Both the position numbers and the translations under genes were made by a program. Below are positions 17,801-29,149 of a stretch of 64,000 nucleotides of DNA, piece by piece. Under the pieces are notes generated by a model. It was given only the letters and a program-made list of their open reading frames with translations, was not told the DNA's origin and ran no database searches. The number at the start of each line of letters is the position of its first letter. Position 1 is the first letter of the stretch. The DNA lies in the NCBI GenBank assembly GCA_030549495.1, contig JAUIRK010000788.1, forward strand, positions 1 to 64,000, in the 5' to 3' direction. The stretch is from Nectonema munidae. Lineage: Eukaryota > Nematomorpha > Nectonematoida > Nectonematidae.

Positions 17801-17938
17801 AAAGGATAAAAATCCTATGCTATAAAAACAATGTTGAAGAAAAAATATAAAAGGGGGGCTTTCCATTTTAGTTAGGGGGGCTTTCTATATTATTTAGGGG
17901 GGCTCAGCCCCCCCTTGCCCCCTCTGTCTACAGGCCTG
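14848..17938 (-). mobile_element. hAT DNA transposon, TTF-zinc-finger (ZMYM1-like) type, 3.1 kb
   Basis: Ends are CAGGCCCGTAGCTAGAAC and, inverted, CAGGCCTGTAGACAGAGG. Both flanks carry the perfect 8-bp target duplication ATGGATCC (14840-14847 and 17939-17946), the hAT hallmark. Subterminal regions repeat the word AGGGGGGCT: twice near the left end and at least three times near the right. Between them lies a minus-strand transposase in five frame segments. The perfect duplication and well-matched ends suggest a fairly recent insertion, while the frame breaks show this copy no longer makes its own transposase. Confidence 0.93.
15046..17270 (-). pseudogene. hAT transposase (TTF-type), frame-broken
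   Basis: Minus-strand segments 17270-16971, 16948-16385, 16257-15781, 15767-15312 and 15336-15046 follow one another along a TTF/ZMYM1-like hAT transposase. The first has a charged N terminus, then WYNLYPWLEYSVMKDAAFC, the TTF zinc-finger signature. The second has the HLDSMAAWKE and LRSILDVIKFLASNQLAFRG blocks and SLMMDGTRDKT, carrying a catalytic aspartate. The FDGA-SG-NGGVQA block straddles 16270, followed by HCLNHRLHLI. The last has FPCSTALCESSFSTLSNI..RRTMLSTRKANLSM, the C-terminal hAT dimerisation domain. Frames change near 16960, 16260, 15775 and 15330, so at least four frameshifts separate the parts. Total length matches a full-size transposase of about 700-750 residues. Confidence 0.88.
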
Positions 17939-18205
17939 ATGGATCCCCGAGACTCTCAACTATTAAAATTAAGGCCAACGGCTTAAGTGATCAACCACCA
18001 CTATTGTTAGATAAAATTGTTACTAATTGAAAGAAAAACTATACTGAAAGTTAATTAATTCTGCCAAATATATCCACTAAAGATATATTCTAAATCTATT
18101 AATGCAAATATACAAACTAAAAAATGATTTAATGCAAAACTGAAATACTGTAAAATTTCTATTCAAGAAGGTTTTGTAGTTGTAAGAGGTGAGAATATTT
18201 CCTAA

Positions 18206-18459
18206 TTAATCCATTAAGTACAAGTGTTCCTAAAGGGAACGCAAATGACTTCAGTAATCTATATTTAACCGGTAAGAGACAAAATTAATCACAAAATATC
18301 TAATGTAAAGCAGATTTGTATTAAAATGCATTAATAAACGCGGACGATTTACATTTTTGTAGTCAATAATTCGTGACTCAGTTCGTTAACCGGTTTATAC
18401 TATTCAAAATAAAAATTCGTCTGTATTTTCTTTGGGAAAATTGGTAGTAAATGGGTTAA
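18206..18459. repeat. TTAA MITE family C interrupted by family B
   Basis: Outer borders are TTAATCCATTAAGTACAAGT (left) and GGTAGTAAATGGGTTAA (right), with GTTCCTAAAGGGAACGC near the left and TTCTTTGGGAAAATTGG near the right. A second TTAA element is inserted inside, so the outer copy is older. Confidence 0.82.
18265..18397. repeat. TTAA MITE family B nested in family C
   Basis: Begins TTAACCGGTAAGAGAC and ends TTCGTTAACCGGTTTA. It carries AATATCTAATGTAAAGCAGA, TTAATAAACGCGGACGATT and TTTTTGTAGTC, which are the family B interior in inverse orientation. Confidence 0.82.
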
Positions 18460-18477
18460 ACTCAAATAGATATTTAA

Positions 18478-18552
18478 ATTTTAATATATAACAAAACAGA
18501 TTAAAATTATACATTTTAATATATAACAAAACAGATTAAAATTATACATTTT
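18478..18552. repeat. Perfect 38-bp tandem duplication
   Basis: The unit TTTTAATATATAACAAAACA followed by GATTAAAATTATACA occurs twice in a row without change, then a third partial start. Likely a recent local duplication. Confidence 0.8.
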
Positions 18553-20409
18553 AACAAAAATATAAAATGACTTCTTTCAATTGATTTGAAGTTATATAAA
18601 ATCTAGGATACTTTTCAATATCATAGATGAATTCTGTTTGAATTGAATGGTCGTGTTTTACAAGCCGTAAATTATTTAGACTAAAGGATTTATTTATTAT
18701 TTCAAAATAAACAATACATTTTTGATCTTTGTAAAAGTATATCAAAGAGTTACTCTTTAGATTAATAAATAAATGTTAACAATAAAGTATAATTTTATTG
18801 AAAACTAATAATAGGGTTAGTCGCAAAAAGAAACGTCAATTACAAAAAAACTACAAGAGTTATTAAGACAAAACTTAACATACTTATAAAACTCGAGCTT
18901 TTCTTTCTATCAAAATACTTTACAGCGAAAAACTTTGTGTAAATGTCGAATTATGATGGTCCAAAAGCAAAAAATTAACTTGTGAGAACCATTTCTGTTG
19001 CCTTGAAATTAATTTTAATATCAGAGAGAAGGAAAATTTTTTATAAAAATAAGATTTAAAAAAAATAAAACTGTTAAATAGGTTTTGTTTCTTTTAAAAA
19101 TTAAAAATCAATAACAGGAATTAACTCAATTAAAAGTTTTATTTAAATTTTGGAATCCTTCTCTCTTTTTTTTGAAATTGTAGTTAGGAAAATGAATTTT
19201 TAAAATTATAAGAATATTTATATTTAAATATTATACCTTCACTTTAAAGAAATTTTATTATCCCTTTCTTTTTTAAATCATTAAAGTATATTAGATTAGC
19301 TCAGATAAAAATAGGAAATTTTCACTCTAGTATTTAAGTGAACTAGATTTGATATCTAACTTTATGAGAAAAAAAATTATTCTAAAGTTCAAATTAGATC
19401 CTCATAGTTTAGAGAGTATAGTTGAGAAAGAAAATTTTATTTTCATCATACAGATGTTAATAGAAAAACTGTAATTTAAGGCAACGATTAGGAAAATGAA
19501 TTCTATATATACGAAAATTTATATTTATCAATTCTAATGATGTCCTGAAAATGGGAAATTGACGATGATAAAGATTACCAAAATGAATTCTATAAATTAT
19601 AAGAAATTTATCTTTAAAAAATTATTTATTTCTTTTTTATCATAGTAGTTTAGATTATCCCACATCAAAACAGAAAATTTTCACTCATGGGTGAGAGTAA
19701 ACAATGTTAGTTTTCTGACTTTTATGAAAGAAACGTTCAACTTCAAGTTCAGCTAAGACACTGTCCATATTTTGATGTAAGCAGTTTCTTACGTGTTTTC
19801 TTTATTAAATCACCACAAACTATTTTACTTCTACAGTAAAAATTAAATATATTTACTCATCTTCATAAACTCTAGCCAAATTTAAATTAAAATGAATTTT
19901 TTTTATTATTTTGTCAAACTTGTATCTATATAAAAGAATTTACAGATGTATGTTTTTTCAACAATACAATCGAGGAATAAAATTTTAAAAAATCATAATT
20001 TTGAGACCGTTTGGAGGGCCTGAAAAATCGAAAATTTTAAAATAAAAAAAATGAATTTAATAACCTATTTTTATAGGGTTTGACACGCTGATTCCAAATA
20101 TGTAATGACTTATATATTTTTTTGCGGTCAGAGTTAGAAATTTTGTCATTATATCAAACTCAGAGGCAAAAAAAAGTATTTTAAAAAATTCAAACTTAAA
20201 ATATTTATACATTTTTGTAATCAGTATAATATTACCTAAATGAGATATTAAAATTCAAAATTTGATAAATTTAAAATTTTTTGAAAATTTTGTAGGGGAG
20301 GGGGGAGGGGACTTCCTTATAATTTTTTAAAAAATTAAAAAAAAATCTACTTTTTCAACGTATTATGTTTATATATTAGGTATATTTTATGAATATAGTT
20401 TATTTTCTC
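18553..20409. other. AT-rich stretch with degenerate direct repeats
   Basis: No gene. Blocks at about 19185-19400 and 19480-19740 share words such as AGGAAAATGAATT, GAAAATTTTCACTC and AGATTA..CTCA, so the region looks like an old direct repeat of roughly 300 bp. The minus-strand open frame 18551-18745 has no recognised relative. Confidence 0.35.
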
Positions 20410-21712
20410 CTTATGTCTTTGCTACAAAAATTTTATTAAGGAATACTTGTAGAGATGAAAGCGGCAGAAAAATTGATTGGAACGAACTTTTGTCTGATGA
20501 AAAGAAAAAGCAGTAGAACGATCTTTTTACAAAATTAGGTAATTCGAATTTATTTTTTCCAAGAGGGTTGATACTAGAAAAAAATGTTAATAATATTTGG
20601 ATATGTGTTTTTTCGGACAGTTCGAACAAAGCTTTTGGTACATGCGCTTAAATAAGATATATTTTACCAAACGGTAAGATATTCTGCCGACTTATGGCTT
20701 CTATGACTAAAGTATGGCCTTTGAACTAAGAAGACATTCTCACTATTGTTAGAGGGGAACTTCAACAGGCTGTTTTAGCCAAAAGACTGGCTAAGTTCAT
20801 AGCAACAACCTCTTGTATAAGATTTGATAGGTTAGTTTTCACAATAGTTTCGATGGTTGTTTATTCCATACTGTATCAAAATTCTCACAAGTTGTATCAC
20901 ATAGGTTAGGCGAAATCTATTTTTCACCTCTCCAGAGCAATAGCACTGCTTACCAAGCAAACCTAATATAGCATATATCTTAACAAAAAATCGTGTACCC
21001 GATATTAGTGAAAATTCTAAATCGGAGTGGGGTCCAAAATTTTTATATGAAAATTACAAAGATTGGCGAATCCAAAAGGGGGTAATAAACGATTAAATTT
21101 TTTTTTATATTAATAAATATGATCGTTGTATTGCTGAATATATTAACCGTGGAAATTTTAAAATGTTAATTAATGTTACTGGTAGAGTTTCGGAGGTAAT
21201 AAACACAAGAAAAGGTTCGTGGAAAAGGTTTACTGAAAAACAAGTGACTTCACATCAGAGACATATAGCCACAAAAATTTGGGTGAAGAATGCACAATGT
21301 TTAATAGAAAAAGACATATTAAAAGGTCACTATAAAAAACTTTGTCCATTTAAAGATAAAGAAGGTTTCTGCTAGATCTAAAGAGTTTAATTACCACTAG
21401 TGTTTCTTTCCCGGGATCCCGTATTTAAATAAAGTAATTAAGTGAGCCGAGAAATTTATTTTTTCCCGGGAAAACAGAAAATTGCCCAAATATTTCAATT
21501 TACAAAAAAATATGGTGTTAAACTCAATACATAATTTTAATTCCATTAATTTTAAAAATATAATTATATAATTTTATATAGTATACATTTTTATCCCTGC
21601 TTATCTATTAAAACTTTTTAAAATTTTATTAAATGAAAAAGTGAAAATTTTTGAACTAAAAAACATTTTGAATACAGACAAAGAATGAGCCTCAATGGTT
21701 GTTAGGGTGTAC

Positions 21713-23960
21713 CTAGGGTTGCCAGATTTCAAAAATAAAAAATCGGGACACTTGTATGACAGAATAATGTTAAGTTTATTACTAATAAAAACGAATTATT
21801 ATTAAATTATTAATATAAATAATTTTAAACAAATGAATTTTTTGGTGACACACAAACTTGTTTTGATAAAATTGGGTTTAAACTTGACAAATTGTAACCT
21901 TAAATATTTATAAAATCTTATTGTATAGGGCAATTTAATTTTGAAAAAAATTTGTACAACATGAATAAAAAAATGCATATTTTATTTGAAAGTAACTTAA
22001 AATAACAAAAAAATTACAATGAATTATTTACTTGAATATCACTTATTATTTATGCTTCAATTATATTTTTTTGAAGATTTTGCACTTTTTAATAAGGCTT
22101 TGTTTCCTAACACATACCAATAAAATTCTTTTCAACTGAAATTAAAGTTCCATTTACATTGCAGGATAGCTTCTATAGAATCTACATCCAATTTGTTTCT
22201 CTCATCAGTCCACTGAAATTTCATGAGTGAAAATAAACGTTCAACATTAAATAAACGTTCAAAAAAACCAACAATTCTGAGTATTGTTCTTGAAATTCAA
22301 TCTTCATGAGAATGCAAACCACCTTTCGTGGTATATTTTCATTTTCCACTCATAAGTTTTGACTTCAATCTCTTCAGCAAGAAATTTTTTGAAGACGGAC
22401 CACTGATAAAAAAGTTTGTTGTCATCAATTATTATACCTTTGTTTTTCAACACTAGACAGGATGATTGCACTTGTTCCCATGTTGGAATAGTATTTAATA
22501 ACATCGATGAAAAACTTTCAAAATGTTTAATAGATGAAACCCATTTAATAAGATAGTTGTAACAAATGGCAAAATAATTATTGACTTCATACAGAAATTT
22601 TATTTTATCATGTGATGAGACATTTTCATTGTTGATACAACTCTTTACAGAAAGAGGAACAAATTTTTCATCCATTCTTTCTCTCATAACATCAATGATT
22701 TCATTCAGGCAACCGAGAACTTCAATAACACTGTTATTTCTTTTTTCAATTTTCATAATTCTACTGCTGAAAACAAAATCAAGACTATGAACAAAATATT
22801 AGGTAAGCTTCACTAAGAGGATTATTGAAAAATTCTAGAATAATTTTTGGTGCCATTTGTTCAGAAAAGAAATAAGTTATAGGTCTTCAAATAATTTTAT
22901 GATTCTTTCAACTGCTTTATTCAGAGAAAGCCAACGAGTTTTAGAATGTGAAAGAACTAAGGAATACTCAACATCAACAAACTCACAAAAATCTTTAAGT
23001 TTTTCAGTTCTAACAGTATAGATACTGAAGTATGAAAAAATTTTAACCACAATTACTTCAATGTCAACTGATAAAACACCAGTCGCAGTATGAGCAGCAT
23101 TGTGTAGAATATGTGCTGGGCATCCAATACCTTCTATTGATTGATTCATGCTTTCTTTCAGTTTTGCAAACACATTATTTGTGCCTTTGCGTAAACTTTT
23201 TATATCTAGTCCTGACTCTACAAGACTTTATTTGCAAAATGTAACTATTGTGTCCGAAGTCTCATTCGGTAAATATTTTACTCTTAGCAACTTTATCGTG
23301 AGACCAACATCACGAGAAAAATATTGTACAATCAAAGGAAATACTTTTTCAGCATTATGATCGCTTGCATAGGTAGATATGCTGAAAAAAGAAGAATTAT
23401 TTATATTTTTCACAATTTCGGTAATAGAATGTGGTGCCAAAACGTTTTTGATAATTGCAGTGCATTTTGTTCTACCATTTGAAAATTTGGTTGCAATTTT
23501 GGAGTCTGCAAACAACATTGGTAGGATTACATTGGTACAGTCGTTTGAACTGAAAGACCAGTGGTGACGAACAGTATGAAAAGCCATGACTATTTCTGCC
23601 GCTATTATTTTATTTTCGTCATCGGTGTTTTTTTTAATTAAAAAGTTTGTTATTGTACTGCACTCTTTTGATGTTGAAGATATATAACGTTTGTGTTTTT
23701 CGGATCCGATGTGCTTCTTGATGTCATTTTGTCCACCATGTTCAATACTAAATGTGCAGTTACATAAATCACATTTGGCTTCAAAACAGCTTGTTGCGCG
23801 CTTGACAAAAGACCATTCGCTGGAATATTCATCACGAAATTTACACTTACGTATAGGCATTTTAAAACAGATTAGTAAAAATCTAAAAAAACAAAAAATG
23901 ATGTAAGAATACAAAAAATGAGAATAAATATCGTGATATTCACTTGATTGAATGTACATA
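21713..23960 (-). mobile_element. Second hAT, inserted in the first (TAGGGTTGCCAG type)
   Basis: The left end CTAGGGTTGCCAGATTTC is a hAT terminus also recognisable, inverted, at about 35385 and 36715. The transposase lies on the minus strand with its C terminus towards this end. No matching right end was found; the element is probably truncated somewhere before 24240. Confidence 0.65.
22060..23859 (-). pseudogene. hAT transposase with N-terminal zinc finger, broken
   Basis: Starting at 23859, the minus strand reads MPIRKCKFRDEYSSEW, then a BED-like finger, CDLCNCTFSIEHGGQNDIKK followed by HIGSEKH (C-x2-C ... H-x5-H). Downstream come TIKLLRVKYLPNETSDT, FAKLKESMNQSIEGIGCPAH and HNAAHTA, then the domain with VVKIFSYFSIYTVRTEKLKD and HSKTRWLSLNKAVERIIKLF. 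The 22304-22756 segment and a final piece near 22150-22260 (NVERLFSLMKFQWTDER) give the hAT C terminus. Frames change between segments (near 23200, 22870 and 22300), so it is inactive. The order and spacing are those of a nearly full-length transposase of about 600 residues. Confidence 0.82.
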
Positions 23961-24359
23961 TTCGAGTATAGGCTCCTATATAAAGCATATAAAAAAGTTA
24001 TACATAGACTTTTACTGATTACTAATTAATCTCTTAATAATTACTCTTGTAAACATGACATACTAACTAATCAATGTACACATATGTACATGTATAATAA
24101 AGTTTGAATTCAAACGTTTTTTGGGTTATTATGAAAGTGCTTTGATATCTCCAACCAACCAACAAGATCTGGAGCAAACACAAAGATTTTCTTATAATTT
24201 TTTTCTCTTAGCTTGTTGGTATGATTAAAAGCGTAATTCTTTCAATCTGTTAATTATAAAAAAAACTTGTATATATTTGTAAACTGTAAATATATATGAG
24301 GCATCAGGAAACCAATCTCATAATATTTCTCTTCTAGAAAAAGCCTTGAAAAATATTAC

Positions 24360-24505
24360 TCCTACATATTCTGACATCTGAAAGAGCATTTTCAGCTGCC
24401 AGTCTTTTTACAACAAAAGTAAGGACAAGACTCAGTGCCAAAAGTATAAATTGTTTGGGTTTCCTTAAAAACTTCTATAAAAATAAAAAATTTTCTTTTT
24501 TAACA
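24360..24505 (+). pseudogene. hAT C-terminal dimerisation fragment
   Basis: Plus strand reads LTSERAFSAASLFTTKVRTR then LSAKSINCLGFLKN to a stop, the S-E-R-x-F-S-x-A ... R-x-R-L core of the hAT dimerisation domain. Only this last exon-like piece of the transposase survives at the right end of the 21.4-24.7 kb element. Confidence 0.78.
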
Positions 24506-24666
24506 TAATTTTATTTTGAATATGTATTTTTTATGTAGTGATAATGCGATATTTTTTGAGTGATTGTGCTTAAGACTTTCAAAGTGACTTCTTTCCCAAG
24601 ATTAGTTTTTTTTCCAGGAAAATTTCCGGGATTTCCCGGGAATAAAAAAACTCACTTACATCCTCT

Positions 24667-26185
24667 CAGGGCCCGTCCTAACGAAAATTTTTAGAGGGGG
24701 GGGGGGGCTCAAAGGGGCTGAAACTATACATTATGAAAATACACACTATAAAATTTCCTTTCTAGAAGCAAAATCGATCAACATCGGAAATAAGAGCTAA
24801 AAAAGGTCATAAAAGTAAGGGGATGAGAATTGTGGAGTATAATTAACTATTATAAAACAAAAGTGAAAGAAAAACATTTTATTAACAATATATCATTTTT
24901 AGAGTAATAAAGCAAATTACATGTCAAACATTCAGCCTTCTTGACTTTTCGTTGAAATAGTTGAAAAACTCTTTTAACCCCTATCAGGCAAACATGGGTC
25001 TATCAGACCCGAGAAACTTTAAAAATGAAGATTTTTTTGTCATAAATTATATATATAGTTTTGAAACTTTTAAAATGCCTCATTCTACTTGTATTTAAAT
25101 CATTCAAAAAATATTTTTGTCAAAGTTATTATTTTTTCGGCAACGACCTAAAAACGTTTAGCATTACGTTGCAGGTTATTGAGTATAATAGACCCAATAA
25201 GCAGTGAGAATTCACAAAAACATATTATTTGTGTGAAATGTAGTAAAAATAAATAAATAAATTTAATATTTTTACAATTAAATAATAGTAAGTGTTTGTT
25301 CATTAACTATTGAACTTTAAAAAAGATTCAAACAAATAAAGAAACCATTTTTTTGCAACGCGTCTTTTGACCCAAACACACATTAAAAAAACACCTAAAA
25401 ACTAGTTTTATTTGTAGTTTAAAGTAGTTTATTTGTAGTTTTATTTTTATTTTTTATATATATTTTATCATGAACACAATATTTTAGTATGTAATGTACT
25501 AACTTTTGCTTTAGGCTTTACTAACTTTTAGTATACTTTACTTTTGAACTCAATTGATTAATTGTAATTTTTTGTTGAATTTCACTGATTATTTGATTTA
25601 AATATTTTCTGTTGCTAATGTGTTTTTGAGTGAAAAGACGCTCCCTTTTTTTGTAGTAAATTGCTGAACTTTAATATTTCTGGCAATATAAAAAATATTT
25701 ATAGTTACATATATGCGCAAGAAATCATTAATTTACAGGTTATAGATACGCTAAATGTATAAAATATAAAAATTACCATAAACAAAAGAGTATTTGTGAA
25801 AAAAAAGGCTGGACCCGTTGGACCCATGTTTATCTAAATCGTAAAGAAAATATGTTTGCCGCATGAGGGTAAGAGTCGAAAAACTTCTCTCACAGGATGC
25901 AGTGCTGATTCCTATTGTTAGAGCAGCTTGAATAAATATTCATATACTCAAAAAATACTCTAGTAGACAATTTTATAATATATTTTTTGAAACTACCAAT
26001 GTACAAAGAAAAGACTTCTTCACAAGGGCACTTTATCGGATGTAATTCATTTAGAACTTATTTAAGTTTGAAAAATTTAGTGGAGAGGCTTGGAAAATTG
26101 AGTGGGGGTGAAGGGAGGGGGGCTCAGGTCAAAATGGGGGGGGGGGGGAGGTTTAAGCCCCCAAAATAAATAGGGTGGCGGGCCG
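24667..26185 (-). mobile_element. Deleted hAT (TTF type) with perfect target duplication
   Basis: Left end CAGGGCCCGTCCTAAC, right end GGGTGGCGGGCCG. The 8-bp target duplication CATCCTCT is perfect at 24659-24666 and 26186-26193. A long G run follows the left end and another precedes the right end, as in the relative at 14848. A minus-strand remnant near 24936-24975 resembles the transposase C terminus (KSRRLNV). A piggyBac-like element (24974-25872) is inserted inside, leaving about 620 bp of hAT. Its left part matches the 200-bp copy at 60666-60867. Confidence 0.88.
24974..25872. mobile_element. piggyBac-like element nested in the hAT
   Basis: Left border TTAACCCCTATCAGGCAAAC and right border (inverse) TTACCCTCATGCGGCAAACA are matching inverted ends with a TTAA target (right copy eroded). 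A 15-bp palindrome GGGTCTATCAGACCC lies just inside the left end, and GGACCCGTTGGACCC inside the right. The interior reads, near 25189-25250, DPISSENSQKHIICVKCSKN, which aligns with the start of the Cys-rich tail in the element at 55116. About 900 bp, no full transposase. Confidence 0.75.
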
Positions 26186-26930
26186 CATCCTCTTACCCTT
26201 TAACCATATATTTTCCAAGTTATATGTCAAACAAGTATATGACTCGAATCACGAGGGAGTTTTATCTACATCTTCTAAAGAAAGTAAGATTAGAGTTTTG
26301 GATCACAAACTTGAACAGATTGACTAAATCGATAAGATTTAAGTGTTTGACTTGTAAAATTTTAAACAAAGTAATGTGTGATAAAAAGATGGCTGCTCTG
26401 CCTAAAGACTTTTGAATTTATAGCCTTAGATCGTTTTGATCTAATTTTACGTAAAAGAAGTACGTTAATTATTGAAAGCAAAGCATACGGATTTATAGTA
26501 AATTCTTTATCTTTAATTTATATGCAGACTATTTGACGATGTTACCAAAGTTCTTAGTCAATTTGCACGATTTTAAATAACACATTTATCAATTATAATA
26601 GAATAAAGCTCTTCTTTGTTTTTATAAAATTTCCGGATGCAACAAAATTATTATTAAATAATGAAGTTTTCCTTAACATATTTTACCAATAAATTTATTG
26701 ATATATATTTATTCAATCTTTTCCTAATCTAGGGGAGGAGGAACATAACCCTTACCACCTCTACCCTTTGTTGGTCACGAGCGTATATATATTATTTTGA
26801 ATAATTATGAAAACAATATGTATTAACAGTTAAAATAACCTCAAAAAACTAAGTAAAAGATAAATTCTAACTATATTTTTGAGCGAAAATAAAATTTATC
26901 GATGCTGTAAAGCGCTCCTACTGATCTACC

Positions 26931-27067
26931 TTAACCCGTTACCGACCAGAATAAGCAGACGATATCTAATATAAAGCAGAAGATTTGCATTAAAAAGCAT
27001 TTATAAATACAGACGATTCATATTTTTGTAAAGTCGAATATTTTGACTATGGTCGATAACAGGTTAA
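26931..27067. repeat. TTAA MITE, family B
   Basis: TTAACCCGTTACCGACCAGA to TATGGTCGATAACAGGTTAA, interior GATATCTAATATAAAGCAGA and ACAGACGATTCATATTTTTG (inverse orientation to 14494). Well preserved. Confidence 0.85.
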
Positions 27068-28377
27068 TTAATTAAGTATTGTTTGTGTCCTATCGGATAT
27101 CGTGGCCCGCCCGGAATGTTAAGTCCAGGTCTATCTGGACTTTCCATCCCACTAAACGCCTGCCGGCCCATACCTTGTTATATATATTATTTTACAAGAA
27201 TGTATGTTACAAATATATAAATACAGCTGAGTGAACGATACAATCCTAACGCGCCCGCTCCTAATTTAGGAAACACTCTTAATGTGCAGAATTGGATAGC
27301 TTGATTACTATCAAGGTTAGAATCGGGTCGCCAGAGCACTACCTAACCGTAAAAACCTTTGAATTCTTCGGAGGAAGAAAACCAGGATAAATAACCGGCA
27401 CCTCTACCTTGAAAGCGGAACAGATATCTATTTCTTCCATTTTAACATTTTCATATCTCAAAGACTCAATTAATATTTTATTTCAACGTCAAAATCTTCC
27501 ATTAGAATGCATAAACCGCCTTATTTTTGTAAATTTATTTAACCAGAGCGCTATTTTCAAACGGTTCTGCTCCTATAAACTAAAGCCAATCGATTCAGTT
27601 TATCTTCACATCCTCTCATTTTATAAGAAATATTGTTTTATATAACCTTAAAGAAACAAGTTAACTTAATAAGTCTATCAAAATTGTTAAAAAAACTGCA
27701 TTAGGATGAAAAACTGATGAAGTATTGTGAATAATGTAAGGACGTTTCGAACAATCCATATGCATACCTCTAAGAAATTATGACTTAGGATAAATTCATC
27801 ATTTTAAAACTCTTTTTAATGAAGTCATTATAAAATTCGATATTCTTATGAGCATTACTTGTCTTTACATCACTACTTATGACGAAAATAAATGATTTTT
27901 GGTGCACATTGCCATAAAAGAAATGTTTTTAATTCTTGGCGCTCGATAAAGAGAAATTTTAACGTTTCTAAATAGTGAAATCGCATTTATTTTCAGCCTA
28001 CCATCTTTACTTACTCATGTATTGATTGCTATTTTTTATTTTCTTCAGTGTAAATTTTATTATTTTATAGAATGGTGTACCCCATCTTTATAAAGGATGT
28101 TCATGGTTCATACCTAAAGCAAAAAGTTTTTTACAAAAAAAATTTCAATATGTTTAATTTATTCGTTGGTTATGTCAGATAAATTTATTAATCGAAAAAA
28201 TATATAAGGGGGTTCAGAAAATAAAATCATTGAGTTAAAAAATTTAGTTCCTATTAGTCACGGCCTATTTTCATTTCTTCAGTTTCGGTTTTTCTTGAAT
28301 GATTGCAAATTTTTACAAAATTTTCGCGTGAACCTATTAAATGATTGATTGCGAATCTGATCATGACATTTATTTAT
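27068..28377. other. Region with a moderate-GC block of unknown origin
   Basis: 27095-27400 is less AT-rich than its surroundings and begins with TGTTAAGTCCAGGTC, followed by TATAAATA-like sequence. It could be a solo LTR or another repeat end, but no duplicate or target duplication was found. The open frame 27409-27645 has no recognised relative. The rest is AT-rich with nothing seen. Confidence 0.3.
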
Positions 28378-28640
28378 TTTTTAAAAAATCAACCAAACCT
28401 GACAAAAAATTGATTGATATATGACAGCTCAACTAAAAAAAAACTTTTAGTTTAAATGGTTATACAAAGTTTTTTTACACATATATACCCATCTTCAAGT
28501 GTGCTGAACACGATGGTCAAGTTTATTTTTTTTTAAATTAACCAAATCTGTCAAAAAATTGATTGACATATGACAGCCAAACTGAAAAAATTAACTCTTT
28601 ATTTCAGTAGTTATAAAAAGTTTTTTTTAACATTTTTGAT
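28378..28640. repeat. Two-copy tandem repeat, unit about 150 bp
   Basis: AAAAAATTGATTGATATATG and AAAAAATTGATTGACATATG mark two similar units, each starting with a T-rich run and AACCAAA-CTG and ending AAAGTTTTTTT. A related word (ATTGATTGACATTT) recurs at about 31309. Confidence 0.6.
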
Positions 28641-29149
28641 TTTGTGACTTTTTTAAAATCGTGGTATGTTTGCGGTCAGATATATTATACTGATTTTTGA
28701 ACGATTTGTTTTCATGCTATTCTCCAAAGACTATATTCAAAATTTTAATTTCACAAATGAATTTATTTCTCTTTGAAGTTTAGATTTTATTTGGAATCTA
28801 TAATAAAACAAATTTTTTCAGTATCAAAATTTCCAATGAGGCACGAATATCAATTTTGATACTCATCATTATACTATAAAATTGATTCATATGATTTATA
28901 TTCAAAATTTTTTTTTTCATTTTTAGACTATAGAATGAAAATTATGTTGTGAATTATATTTCAACTGGAGTTTGCATAATTACATTATGTTTTTTAAATA
29001 TTATGTATAATTTTTTCGAATTTTTTCAAACTTTGAATATTCCATTTATATGTGCATACAGATATGCAAAATTTAATAGGTTTCTATTTCGGGGAAATGA
29101 TGTTATAACTTCTCAAACTTTCTTACAGTTGTATATATAAAGTAAGCTT

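Larger units (their letters stand above)
21397..24656 (+). mobile_element. hAT element with CCCGGGA ends, containing a second hAT
   Basis: Left end AGTGTTTCTTTCCCGGGATCCCG and right end (inverse) AGTGAGTTTTTTTATTCCCGGGAAATCCCGG are imperfect inverted repeats. Near the right end, on the plus strand, 24389-24505 encodes a hAT C-terminal dimerisation segment, so this element runs left to right. Most of its transposase is missing. Flanking target copies are too decayed to read. It sits in the BEL/Pao fossil and holds the minus-strand hAT at 21713-23960. Confidence 0.68.
20410..26415 (+). mobile_element. BEL/Pao LTR-retrotransposon fossil, split by later hAT insertions
   Basis: Pol-derived parts of a BEL/Pao element lie on the plus strand at about 20410-21395 and 26194-26415. 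The first piece shows the RNase H region (words FSDSSNKAFGTCA and GKIFCRL) and then the segment before the integrase (LINVTGRVSEV, LKGHYKKLCPF). The second shows the integrase zinc-binding region (RLEFWITNLNRL, FKCLTCKILNK, KMAALPKD). The pieces are collinear and the DNA between them is accounted for by two hAT elements, so they are read as one old insertion. LTRs, gag and the RT core were not found. The fossil is broken, with several breaks, and is clearly older than the hAT insertions. Confidence 0.82.

Noticed and set aside
27109-27400. Solo LTR suggested by TGTTAAG start and TATAAATA
   Set aside because: No matching end, target duplication, polypurine tract or primer site could be shown, so it is only listed as an unknown block.
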